Positions 27,280 through 35,605 of a stretch of DNA of 53,446 bases are shown here, in pieces. Position 1 is the stretch's first letter. Each line of letters starts with the position of its first letter. The stretch comes from CAIKZJ01 sp041675325 (GTDB lineage: Bacteria > Bacteroidota > Ignavibacteria > Tepidaquicellales > Tepidaquicellaceae), in assembly GCA_041675325.1 (NCBI GenBank), contig JBAYUG010000010.1, positions 1 through 53,446 on the forward strand. The letters are read 5' to 3'. Both the position numbers and the translations under genes were made by a program. The notes beneath the pieces were generated by a model that saw only the letters and a list, made by a program, of their open reading frames with translations, had not been told where the DNA came from and ran no database searches.

Positions 27280-29241
27280 AAAATCTTTAGGAATCTCTGT
27301 TGAGATTGGATTTATGCTGACAATTCCTCCTGTATTATTTGTTTTATAAATTTTTCCCCATACACCGACTGCAAATCCGGTACTCTGATTAGTAAAACAA
27401 ATATCATTTAAAGGTATAGTAGAGCCGATATTACTATAATTCCAACTTGAACCTTGATTAGTAGTATAAAAGATATTCCTATTGTAAGATAAAGCAAAAC
27501 CAATTTGATTATTAACGAACTTAATCTTTTCCCATGACTGTGGGTTGTTAAAACACATAAACCAGTTTGCTCCTCCATTAGTGGTTTTATATATCCCTTG
27601 TGTATAACTCGTTGCAAATGCAATATTTCTGTCAATTATACTGACCGATGAAACCAGACCCAGATTGTATCCTTGCCAGGATTCTCCGCCATCTGTCGTC
27701 TTCCATAGATTTGGACCATTCAATATGTCCTGACACGCCATATAACCATACAGATTATCATAAAAGGCAATATCGTAAGCCGGTGTAGTTATTAACGCTT
27801 TAAATACAAAATTACTCCCACCGTTTGTTGTTTTAAAAACCCGGGAATAAGTTCTGATATCTATGTTGGTGTCGTTTGTTGCCCAACCGGTATTACTATT
27901 TATAAAATGGAAATTCCTGCCTGAATTAATGTTTGTTTTTAGCAGATTCCAGTTAGCTCCTGAATTAGTAGTTTTATAGAACAATGTATCAGAATGGTCA
28001 CTAAAAAATACTAACAAATATCCGGTTTTCTCATCAACAAACTGTATTTTTCTAATATACTTACTGCTAAAATTAGATATAAAAGGATTACCTAAGACAT
28101 TAAGTTTTGTCCAGTTATCGCCTCCATTCGTAGTCCTCATTAGTGTAAGATAGTCTCCGCCGATAAACCCTGTGTTAGCATTAGCAAAACTAATAGTTCC
28201 GAATGCACCGCCTGTTCTGTCATAAACTGATAAGTCCACCCAATTCAATCCATTGTTAGTAGATTTAAAAATACTTCCTGCAGAACGTGCATTTACAAAA
28301 ATAGTATTACCCTTTTTGTATATATGAGTAAAATATCTTGTTCTTAAAGGGTCTGAATATTCATATATGTTAAACCAGTTTTTACCTGTATCAGTTGTCT
28401 TGTAAACAATATTTGTTCCTCTTTTTGTTACCGAATATCCGGTTGATTCATTATCAAACGCAAAAGATAATAATGGATAACTTAAAACAGAATCCCAGGA
28501 ATAACCGCCATCTGTTGTTCTGTACGTACGACTATAATCTTTTACTAAAAATCCAAGGTATGCATTTATAAAGTTCGAATAAGTTATTTGAGTATTCGTT
28601 GTATCATGATAAATATTTGACCAGTTATTACCATAATTAGTTGTCTTATATATCTTTCTATTAAAATATGAAATAAAACCTATACTATCATTTACAAAAC
28701 AAAACCTCGCCTCTTCATTTAGTAGAAATCCCGTAAAATCGAATACAACGCTCCAGTTTATTCCTGTATCTGTACTTTTTACAACATAGAACTTATCGGG
28801 ATTACTTCTTTTAAGGTAACCATAAATTAAATTTTGTTTAATAAAAGAATATCTAATAATTTGTCCGTTTAAATTTGTATTAATAACTGACCAGTTCAAA
28901 CCACTGTTAATTGATTTTAATATTTTTGAACTATTTCCATTATAAGCATTATTTATACTTGCCCATAAAGTATCGGATGAATGAATTATATGCGAACAAA
29001 AATTAAGGGAATCTATGTATGGCATGTCAATACATATCCAGTCAAAACCTCCATTTGTAGTTCTATATAGAGCCTTACCCTCAATTACATGCCATCCGGT
29101 GTTTTGATCTTTAAATATCATATCATAAACGTTACCGAAACTACCATTCTCCACGCTATACCACTGTGCGTCTGAATTCAATATAAAGAACGAAGAATTC
29201 AGTATCAAAAACATTGTAATTATATAAATTGCTTTTTTCAT
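27025..29241 (-). CDS. T9SS-exported Ycf48-like beta-propeller protein
   Basis: Protein of 738 aa. The signal peptide MKKAIYIITMFLILNSSFF is followed by AQWYSVENG, the same mature start as in the neighbouring propeller gene. About ten blades carry TTNGGFDW, TTNYGNNW, TTDGGYSW, STNNGLNW and TTDGGESW motifs. The T9SS sorting domain (NYPNPFNPVT) shares a nearly identical DNA segment with the gene at 20236. The ATG overlaps the stop of leader ORF 2 in ATGA. It is the parent-like full-length relative of the pseudogene at 26330. Likely cell-surface; ligand unknown. Confidence 0.85.
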   Translation of the reverse strand: MKKAIYIITMFLILNSSFFILNSDAQWYSVENGSFGNVYDMIFKDQNTGWHVIEGKALYRTTNGGFDWICIDMPYIDSLNFCSHIIHSSDTLWASINNAYNGNSSKILKSINSGLNWSVINTNLNGQIIRYSFIKQNLIYGYLKRSNPDKFYVVKSTDTGINWSVVFDFTGFLLNEEARFCFVNDSIGFISYFNRKIYKTTNYGNNWSNIYHDTTNTQITYSNFINAYLGFLVKDYSRTYRTTDGGYSWDSVLSYPLLSFAFDNESTGYSVTKRGTNIVYKTTDTGKNWFNIYEYSDPLRTRYFTHIYKKGNTIFVNARSAGSIFKSTNNGLNWVDLSVYDRTGGAFGTISFANANTGFIGGDYLTLMRTTNGGDNWTKLNVLGNPFISNFSSKYIRKIQFVDEKTGYLLVFFSDHSDTLFYKTTNSGANWNLLKTNINSGRNFHFINSNTGWATNDTNIDIRTYSRVFKTTNGGSNFVFKALITTPAYDIAFYDNLYGYMACQDILNGPNLWKTTDGGESWQGYNLGLVSSVSIIDRNIAFATSYTQGIYKTTNGGANWFMCFNNPQSWEKIKFVNNQIGFALSYNRNIFYTTNQGSSWNYSNIGSTIPLNDICFTNQSTGFAVGVWGKIYKTNNTGGIVSINPISTEIPKDFCLHQNYPNPFNPVTKINFELPIQKFVSLKIYDITGREIQTLVNEIKQAGYYTVDFNGPNLSSGVYFYKIQSGNFVSVKRMVLVK

Positions 29242-29495
29242 ATAAGGGATTGATAATTATTATAAACCGTTTGTTTAAATTTTGATGCAATTAAATATTT
29301 TGTGAGGTTAGAAATACTATGAATAATGAATTTTGAGGATTTTATTCTTATTGAAATATTAGTTTCATAATTTACAGGATATTTATTATAAGGTGTGATT
29401 AATGAATATATAGAATGATAATAATAGGATATATAAAGGCGAAGAAATATTTCCATCCCCTCAGAAAAACAAATATTATAAACAGATTTTTTCAT
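29238..29495 (-). CDS. Candidate leader ORF 2 (85 aa), coupled to the propeller gene
   Basis: Open frame overlapping the propeller ATG by four bases (ATGA), the arrangement typical of coupled translation. It is homologous to leader ORF 1, about half the residues identical, ending NYQSLI in both. No domain, signal peptide or family recognised. As an alternative it is a conserved 5' untranslated region. Confidence 0.42.
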   Translation of the reverse strand: MKKSVYNICFSEGMEIFLRLYISYYYHSIYSLITPYNKYPVNYETNISIRIKSSKFIIHSISNLTKYLIASKFKQTVYNNYQSLI

Positions 29496-29513
29496 AATTA
29501 AATTTGTTTAACC

Positions 29514-29550
29514 CCTCTCAAGTATTTTATTATTTAGGGGGGGGTATTTC
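29514..29550 (-). other. Leader hairpin 2
   Basis: CCCCTCTC ... TTAGGGGGGGG in plus-strand order, at the same place before leader ORF 2 as the hairpin before leader ORF 1. A G-C stem of at least four pairs is kept. Confidence 0.5.
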
Positions 29551-29567
29551 TTTATATCTGAATCAAC

Positions 29568-29595
29568 ATAAACATTATTAAATTATTTGTCAATG
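29568..29595 (-). promoter_or_regulatory. Predicted promoter of the second leader region
   Basis: Minus strand TTGACA, 17 bases, TATGTT. It is the conserved counterpart of the element at 26785-26812. Confidence 0.5.
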
Positions 29596-29833
29596 TAACA
29601 TATGGTCCGTTTTTTACTTCTGCATTTCGTCATTAATAATTTAACCATGAGAAGAGTAATAATTTGGTCGTTGAATATAAAGTAATGTAACGGAAGTATA
29701 AGTGACAAAAGGATGTTTTTAAAATAACATTTTTCTGACTTCAGCAGTTATTAAACTTTGCAAGAATAATGCAATAACGAAATAAATACTGCTTCATTGC
29801 ATATTATTATAATGCCCCCAATGCTTAATTCGG

Positions 29834-29922
29834 GAACTTCCTAAAGTATCTGTAAGCTCAAGAACTATAGCAATTACGGTGGTTGTTGTACTGCTATTCT
29901 GGATATTCAGGAATTTGTAACA
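29834..29922 (+). pseudogene. 3' fragment of a second DUF2752 gene
   Basis: Read in frame it gives ELPKVSVSSRTIAI ... LLFWIFRNL then stop, matching the last 28 residues of the intact DUF2752 protein (QLPKVPINPRTITI ... LLFWIFRNL). There is no membrane or CPGCGG part and no start. It ends 10 bp from the ligA stop, convergent with it. The remainder of 29596-29833 shows homology to 26813-26890 at its left end and otherwise nothing I recognise. Confidence 0.82.
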
Positions 29923-29932
29923 GGGGTTATTA

Positions 29933-31933
29933 CTAAATCATTCTTTCGAATTCTTCTTCGGTGAGGATTTTAACGCCGAGTTTTTTTGCCTTGTCAAGTT
30001 TGCTGCCGGCTTCGGCACCGGCAAGAACGAAGTCTGTTTTCTTGCTTACGGAACCAGTCGTTCTGCCGCCGAGATTTTCTATTATTTCCGATGCCTGACT
30101 GCGTGTGAATTTAATCAGTGTACCTGTAAGGACAAACACTTTTCCGATGAATCCTTCTCTGGTCTTTGCTGCGCCTGTATTGTCGGACTCAAATTTGAGT
30201 CCTGCCTTCTTTAGCTTATTCAGTAATCTAATATTCTTATTATCTTTGAAAAAATCTACGACACTGCGGGCAATTGAAGGACCTATTTCATAAATATCAT
30301 CAATTTCATCAACGGATGCATTAGAAAGATTTTCTATTGTACCGAAATGTTTTGCGAGAAGCTTGGCTGTCCTTTCGCCGACCTGCTTTATTCCCAGAGC
30401 AAACAATACTTTTTCGAATGGTTTCTCTTTTGAATTCTCAATCGCTGAAAGAATGTTGTCAACACTTTTTTCCCCGAATCTATCCAATGAAATTATTTCT
30501 TTTCTTTTATTCTTTAGTTCATATATATCTGAAAAATCTTTTATGAGCCCATTTTCAAGGAAGATAGCTATGATGCTGCCGCCGAGCCCTTCGACGTCCA
30601 TTGCATCCCTGTACACGAAGTGTTCTATCCGTCCCTGTATCTGTGCGGGACAGAAATAGTTCGGACAGTAAACATATACTTCTTCTTCTGACTTAACGAG
30701 TTTTGTGCTGCATACAGGGCATTTATCGGGAATGGAATACTTTCGCGAACCCTTTTCTCTTTTTTCGGGGATTACTTCCGTGACTTTTGGTATTACATCA
30801 CCGCCCTTTTCAATCTTGACGAAATCTTTTTCTCTTATATCTTTGCGTTCAAGTTCGTCGAAGTTATGAAGTGTTGCTCTTGAGATTGTTGAGCCTGCAA
30901 GAAAGACAGGTTCAAGCTCTGCGACAGGAGTAATCGTTCCGGTTCTTCCGACCTGAAGCGTTATGCTGTTTATTCTCGTTATCTTTTCTTTTGCTTTGAA
31001 CTTGTATGCTATAGCCCAGCGCGGAGATTTTGCAACATTGCCAAGTATCTCCTGTTCATGTATGCTGTTGACTTTTACGACTACGCCGTCAATTTCATAT
31101 GGGAGGTTATCGCGAAGCTCATCAATCTTCTCGCAGAATTTTTTTACCTCTTCTATTGATTCAACCTTTGCGGTAAAAGGATTAACAGGAAATCTTAATT
31201 GTTTCAGCAGTTCAAGATTTTTGAAATGTTCTTCGGGTTTTATATCATTCGATAAAAAATAGTAAGAGAATAAGTTTAGCGGTCTGCGTGCGACTATTCT
31301 GCTGTCCTTGAGTTTCAACGTTCCTGCTGCTGTATTTCTTGGGTTTGCGAAGAGCTTATCTCCTTTAAGTTCCTGCTCCTCGTTTATCTTAAGGAAGTCA
31401 TCCTTCTTTATGAAAATCTCTCCTCTTACTTCAAAATTTTTGATTGAATTGTTTTCAACTTTTAAAGGAATCGATTTAATGGTTTTCAGATTGGCAGTTA
31501 CTTCGTCACCCTTTGTTCCGTCGCCGCGTGTTGCTCCTCTTACAAAATAACCGTTTTCGTAAATCAGCGAAACAGCAAGTCCGTCAATCTTCAGCTCGCA
31601 AACATATTCAACATTATCACTACCGACAGCATTTTTTACTCTTGTATCGAAATCAATCAGTTCGTCAAAGTTGTAGGAATTTGAAAGGGAAAGCATAGGG
31701 ATTTTATGTTCAACAACATTGAATTTCTTCGTGGGTTCACCCGATACACGCTGAGTAGGGGAGTCTTTTGTCAGAAGAAGAGGGTATTGCTTTTCAAGCT
31801 CTTCGAGTTCTTTCATGAGTTTATCATATTCGAAATCGCTTAAATCAGGCTCGGCAAGTACGTAATACTTGTAGTCTGCGTCGGTTATTAATTTTTTTAG
31901 TTTATCTATGCGGTCAACAATATGTTTATCCAT
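29933..31933 (-). CDS. ligA: NAD-dependent DNA ligase
   Basis: Seals nicks in DNA replication and repair using NAD. It has 666 residues, a normal length. Domains in order are an Ia NMN-binding helix region, adenylation with the nucleophile Lys in CELKIDGLAVSL (near 114), an OB fold, a zinc finger with four Cys (CPVC ... CPNYFC, near 403-430), helix-hairpin-helix repeats (GPSIARSVVDFF), and a C-terminal BRCT domain (about 590-666, GKVFVLTGTL). It starts 21 bp from the RodZ-like gene stop upstream. Its 3' end is partly duplicated at 20125-20150. Confidence 0.97.
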   Translation of the reverse strand: MDKHIVDRIDKLKKLITDADYKYYVLAEPDLSDFEYDKLMKELEELEKQYPLLLTKDSPTQRVSGEPTKKFNVVEHKIPMLSLSNSYNFDELIDFDTRVKNAVGSDNVEYVCELKIDGLAVSLIYENGYFVRGATRGDGTKGDEVTANLKTIKSIPLKVENNSIKNFEVRGEIFIKKDDFLKINEEQELKGDKLFANPRNTAAGTLKLKDSRIVARRPLNLFSYYFLSNDIKPEEHFKNLELLKQLRFPVNPFTAKVESIEEVKKFCEKIDELRDNLPYEIDGVVVKVNSIHEQEILGNVAKSPRWAIAYKFKAKEKITRINSITLQVGRTGTITPVAELEPVFLAGSTISRATLHNFDELERKDIREKDFVKIEKGGDVIPKVTEVIPEKREKGSRKYSIPDKCPVCSTKLVKSEEEVYVYCPNYFCPAQIQGRIEHFVYRDAMDVEGLGGSIIAIFLENGLIKDFSDIYELKNKRKEIISLDRFGEKSVDNILSAIENSKEKPFEKVLFALGIKQVGERTAKLLAKHFGTIENLSNASVDEIDDIYEIGPSIARSVVDFFKDNKNIRLLNKLKKAGLKFESDNTGAAKTREGFIGKVFVLTGTLIKFTRSQASEIIENLGGRTTGSVSKKTDFVLAGAEAGSKLDKAKKLGVKILTEEEFERMI

Positions 31934-31954
31934 TATTGTGTAATGAGTTACATA

Positions 31955-33028
31955 TTATTTGTTTGATAATATTTTTCTTGTCAGCTTCAGATTCTTTATT
32001 GACTCGTCCTCAATATTAAGTTTATTATCGTTAAGGTAAGCATCAAATTTAGAAGTGTTTTTGGATGTTATATAAAACAGGTTTTTAGCTTTAAATTCAA
32101 ACTTGCTGTTTTTTGTGATTTCCTCAAGCTTTCCGCCCCCCTCGTATAATGAATCGGTATAAACTATAATTCTGCCTTTGTCAAGTCCGACAATCTTTAA
32201 TGTAAGCAAGTCGGAATCCAGATTCTTTAGCGAATCTGCTATAACGGCTTTTCTTACGGAGTCCTGAGCCTTGTTAATAGAATCGCGAATTTCTTCTTCG
32301 GTTTTCTTACCAAGAATTCGCTTTTCATTCTCCTGTACGACCTCATCAAAATTCTGCTTTACAATATCTATATTCTGGTTCTGTTTTTTCAGAAAGACGA
32401 CGTCGATAAGCAGATATATCCCCGCAAGGAGTGCAATAATCAATAAAGCAATTCCGAGGTTCTTCAATAAGTGAATTGGTATCCGGAACCCTTTTATCTC
32501 CGTGTATGTACCGTTAAATTCTGTATCTTCGGGTTCAAGTTTTACCCGCTTTGATTTCGAAAAAGGTTTTCTCTCAGATATATCATTCTTCATTTCCGGA
32601 ACTTCCGCAGGAATTTTCGGCTCGGTAATTATCTTCTTCATGGGTTTAGCCGGAAAACTGAAAATATCTTCTTCTGCTGTTTGAGTGTTCATCTCAGTCG
32701 GCAGTTCAGGTTCATCCATGTAGTTAATTTTTTCTTCAACTTTCTTTATCTCTTCTTCTTTTTCTTCAACATCCTTTATCATTGAAGAAAATTTCCCTTT
32801 CTTAGCCATTCCAAAATTGAAGAGAATGTCGTTACTGTCAACATCTATAGCTTTTGCATACTGCTTAAGGAATGCACGGACGTGTATTTCTGAAAAAAAG
32901 GAAAAGTCACCGCTTTCCATTTTTTCAAGAATAGACTTGTGTATCTTCGTTTTAGCTGATATATCGGCTATAGAAATTTTCTTGGATTCTCTTAGTTTTT
33001 TGAGATCCTGTCCAAATTTTTCTAACAT
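31955..33028 (-). CDS. RodZ-like membrane HTH protein (DUF4115)
   Basis: Protein of 357 aa. The N-terminal HTH_25 domain (FGQDLKKLRESKKISIADISAKTKI, about 5-75) resembles RodZ, the MreB partner in rod-shape maintenance. A charged linker rich in Glu/Lys follows (about 80-185). One membrane segment, LGIALLIIALLAGIYLLIDV, is near residue 190. The periplasmic part ends in a DUF4115-type beta domain (LTLKIVGLDKGRIIVYTDS). The arrangement, cytoplasmic HTH, one helix, periplasmic DUF4115, is that of RodZ. A role in shape is inferred. It probably shares a transcript with ligA. Confidence 0.83.
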   Translation of the reverse strand: MLEKFGQDLKKLRESKKISIADISAKTKIHKSILEKMESGDFSFFSEIHVRAFLKQYAKAIDVDSNDILFNFGMAKKGKFSSMIKDVEEKEEEIKKVEEKINYMDEPELPTEMNTQTAEEDIFSFPAKPMKKIITEPKIPAEVPEMKNDISERKPFSKSKRVKLEPEDTEFNGTYTEIKGFRIPIHLLKNLGIALLIIALLAGIYLLIDVVFLKKQNQNIDIVKQNFDEVVQENEKRILGKKTEEEIRDSINKAQDSVRKAVIADSLKNLDSDLLTLKIVGLDKGRIIVYTDSLYEGGGKLEEITKNSKFEFKAKNLFYITSKNTSKFDAYLNDNKLNIEDESIKNLKLTRKILSNK

Positions 33029-33140
33029 TTTATAATAATATTCTGCAAGTTAAAGTATTTACAGATTAAATTAAAGTAAAGTATTTATCCGAAATGAAAA
33101 TTTTTATGTGAAAATATTTAAAACGGCTGTAGAAACTCCG

Positions 33141-34010
33141 TTATATGTTGAACCTTACTCCTAAATTTGCGGAGAATACTCTTTTCGTCCCGTCGGAATC
33201 TTCTTCTCTTTTGATAACAGGAACAGCAATATTCAAATCCAGCATAAGATCGGTTGAAATATTATATGCAGCTCCGCCAATTAAGTTAATCTGAAGAAAA
33301 TCACTTTTATCAATAGTTGTTGTAACGCTTGTTGCTGTATAAAAGTCTGAAGACGTTATTTCGGATTTGCTGAGTCTCTTAATTCCGAGAACATCAAAGC
33401 TTAGAGCAAATTTATCAATGTTATGTTTAATACCGCCTTTTATCATCAGTTCAGCACCACGTTTAAACTTAGAATCTCCATCTTCATAATTAGTTAAAGG
33501 GACCTGTAACCCGCCGGCAAAATTAAAGAGGGAAATACTATAAACACCACCAAGTATTAAATCATTCGTTCCCTGCGCGTTAGTATATGTAAATTCATAT
33601 TTATTTATTGAAGAGGTGTTTACCTTAAAACCTCCCTGCAGCAGCAAGCTCTGCTTCTTACCGGTCTGTATTGAATAATTGCCGATAACAAAAGCATCAC
33701 CGACACCGCCGTTAGAGAATGTGTTTGCTGTCTTATGCACCTGTGCGTAAAATGGTACTACTACGCCCAGAGAAAATTCTTTTGTAATAACAATATCGCT
33801 GCCAAGTTTTAATGCATGATAAGTTATGTCTTCGGGGGTTCCGCTGAATCCGAGTGAATATTGCAGCGATAACGATGATGTGTTATAGCTTTTTTCATCT
33901 GTATTATGCCTTTCGCCTATAATGCACACACCGTCATCGGAACATTGTGAATAGACATTATTAATAAAAGCTGAAAGAATTATTAATGTAAGAGCTGTTA
34001 TTATTTTCAT
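33141..34010 (-). CDS. Outer-membrane beta-barrel protein, unknown role
   Basis: Protein of 289 aa with a signal peptide (MKIITALTLIILSAFINNVYS). The mature protein consists of alternating amphipathic strands with short turns (LSLQYSLGFSG, FSLGVVVPFYAQ, AFVIGNYSIQTGKKQSLLLQGG) and ends in a strand with terminal aromatic/hydrophobic residues (VFSANLGVRFNI), as outer-membrane barrels do. It resembles MetA-pathway-of-phenol-degradation or DUF3187-like barrels, but I cannot assign one. CSDDGVC near the N-terminus could form a disulfide. It stands between the RodZ gene and a terminator, apparently monocistronic. Confidence 0.65.
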   Translation of the reverse strand: MKIITALTLIILSAFINNVYSQCSDDGVCIIGERHNTDEKSYNTSSLSLQYSLGFSGTPEDITYHALKLGSDIVITKEFSLGVVVPFYAQVHKTANTFSNGGVGDAFVIGNYSIQTGKKQSLLLQGGFKVNTSSINKYEFTYTNAQGTNDLILGGVYSISLFNFAGGLQVPLTNYEDGDSKFKRGAELMIKGGIKHNIDKFALSFDVLGIKRLSKSEITSSDFYTATSVTTTIDKSDFLQINLIGGAAYNISTDLMLDLNIAVPVIKREEDSDGTKRVFSANLGVRFNI

Positions 34011-34073
34011 AAATGAATATTATTTTATTAATTACAACATAGGTTAATTTTTAATAAAATACAAAACAAAAAA

Positions 34074-34097
34074 CCCGGTTTGCACCGGGTTCTTTGA
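34074..34097 (-). terminator. Intrinsic terminator of the DUF6600-like gene
   Basis: CCCGGT, loop, ACCGGG, followed on the minus strand by TTTTTTGTTTTG. It is 40 bp past the stop at 34130. Confidence 0.85.
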
Positions 34098-34129
34098 AGG
34101 ACGATGTATGAATTTATTTATTTACTTAC

Positions 34130-35389
34130 TTACTTTCTGCTTGGTGCTTTGGAATTGTTATTCCCGTTGTCGCGTGAGCCTTCATTGCTCCGACCGCTGT
34201 TGTTGCTTTCCCTGTTACTGTTGCCGGTATCCCTTTTAGGACTGCTTTCCTGTCTGCTTCTTTCATTACTTGGAGGTCGGCTTCCTTCGTTACTTGGAGG
34301 TTGGCTTTCAGTCTTCACTTTCTGCTCAGGAGCTTTTTCTCTTGAGCCTTCATAATTAGGCTGCTTGTTCCTGTTTGTATTCTCATCTTTATTCTTCGGA
34401 GCGGTTTCTCTGATTGTTTCTTTTTTCACATCAGGATTCTTGCTTGTTTCCTTAACTTTAACATCTTTTTTCTTCGTGCCGTTAATATTATTTGATTCTT
34501 TTGTGCCTGTAGTAACAGTCTTCTTCTCAACATCGTTTCTGTATATGCTCACCGTAGTCTCATCGACTTTTGTGATATCCTTTTTGTCTGATAAGGATAC
34601 TTTCTTCGGATTAATTTTCTGGCCTGTGTTCTGCTCTATCACTTCCACTTTCGGTCCGACATTGGTTATATTTTTCCCGTCATATTTAACAACAGCTATC
34701 TTTTTTGTTTCTTCGAGTATCTTTGAGTTTTCTTTCGAATCAACAGAAACTTCCTTGTTTATCTTTGTCGTAAAATCTTTTCTCTTTACGATTACCCAAT
34801 GACGCGGATTTCCGTGTGCATAATATCTATGGTGATGATGACGATGTCTTCTTGGATAAATAGGATACCAGCCGATATAATTTGAATTATAACACCACTG
34901 CACCCAGCTTGGAGCCCAGTACCTGCCTGGCAGCCATACCCATCCGTAATAATAATCATATACCCATCTTCCATAGTGATATGTAGCCCAGCCCCATGAA
35001 TAATCTGTTACCCACATCCAGCCTGTATAAGTATAAACCCATCTGCCGTAACTGTATGGTGTCCAGTCAGGATTCATACCGTTCGGTTTCCAGACGTTTA
35101 TAATTCTTATGTTTGTTACGTTTCTTTCATCAGGATTATCCGGGTCATTAAGGGAAGTGTCTGTTATGGTTACCCATTCACCGTCTTTGTTCAAATCCTT
35201 ATACTTTTCTTTGTAGTTAGTATTTTCATCGAACAAATCTTCTTCGTCGTCAACAGTGTCTATAACGGTTGTTACTTGCCCGGGTTCAATCTGTGAATAA
35301 GCTGGACTTGCAAACAGATATGCTGATAATAGTAAAAGCAACGCAGCCAGCCCTGATTTCATCAATATTCTTAGTCTTATATTATCCAT
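34130..35389 (-). CDS. Secreted DUF6600-like Trp/Tyr-rich repeat protein with disordered tail
   Basis: Protein of 419 aa with a long signal peptide (about 1-32, ending PAYSQ). Residues about 95-190 carry the aromatic WxW repeat module (SYGRWVYTYTGWMWV, HYGRWVYDYYYGWVWLPG, APSWVQWCYNSNYIGWYP) seen in DUF6600-type envelope proteins of unknown function. A His-rich patch (RRHRHHHHRYYAHG) follows. The C-terminal 200 residues are low-complexity, rich in Lys, Asn, Ser, Glu and Arg, and clearly disordered. The His patch might bind metal (speculative). The gene is flanked by its own terminator. Confidence 0.72.
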   Translation of the reverse strand: MDNIRLRILMKSGLAALLLLLSAYLFASPAYSQIEPGQVTTVIDTVDDEEDLFDENTNYKEKYKDLNKDGEWVTITDTSLNDPDNPDERNVTNIRIINVWKPNGMNPDWTPYSYGRWVYTYTGWMWVTDYSWGWATYHYGRWVYDYYYGWVWLPGRYWAPSWVQWCYNSNYIGWYPIYPRRHRHHHHRYYAHGNPRHWVIVKRKDFTTKINKEVSVDSKENSKILEETKKIAVVKYDGKNITNVGPKVEVIEQNTGQKINPKKVSLSDKKDITKVDETTVSIYRNDVEKKTVTTGTKESNNINGTKKKDVKVKETSKNPDVKKETIRETAPKNKDENTNRNKQPNYEGSREKAPEQKVKTESQPPSNEGSRPPSNERSRQESSPKRDTGNSNRESNNSGRSNEGSRDNGNNNSKAPSRK

Positions 35390-35567
35390 TTTATGACTCC
35401 TTTACTTTAATAGTTAGACAAGCTTTTGCTTTATTGGTTTAACTTTAAATTATATACTAACTGTAGAGAATTTTGTTTCCCGAAATATATCATTTAAAGC
35501 TCAGAGACCGAACTTTTTCTTTTCAGAAGGGAAATAAAGTTAAATATAAATCAAAATCATTAGAAAT

Positions 35568-35594
35568 CTCCTTCCCGCATAAAGCGGGAAGGAG
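35568..35594 (-). terminator. Strong hairpin after the M2 peptidase gene
   Basis: CTCCTTCCCGC, five-base loop, GCGGGAAGGAG: eleven perfect pairs 12 bp past the peptidase stop. The following minus-strand sequence is T-rich but not a clean T run. Confidence 0.72.
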
Positions 35595-35605
35595 CTGTAA
35601 ATACA

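Noticed and set aside
34365..34802. 145-codon hydrophobic plus-strand frame opposite the DUF6600-like gene
   Set aside because: Antisense of a Lys/Glu-rich disordered tail reads as Phe/Ser-rich and looks like a membrane protein, but this is a base-composition effect.
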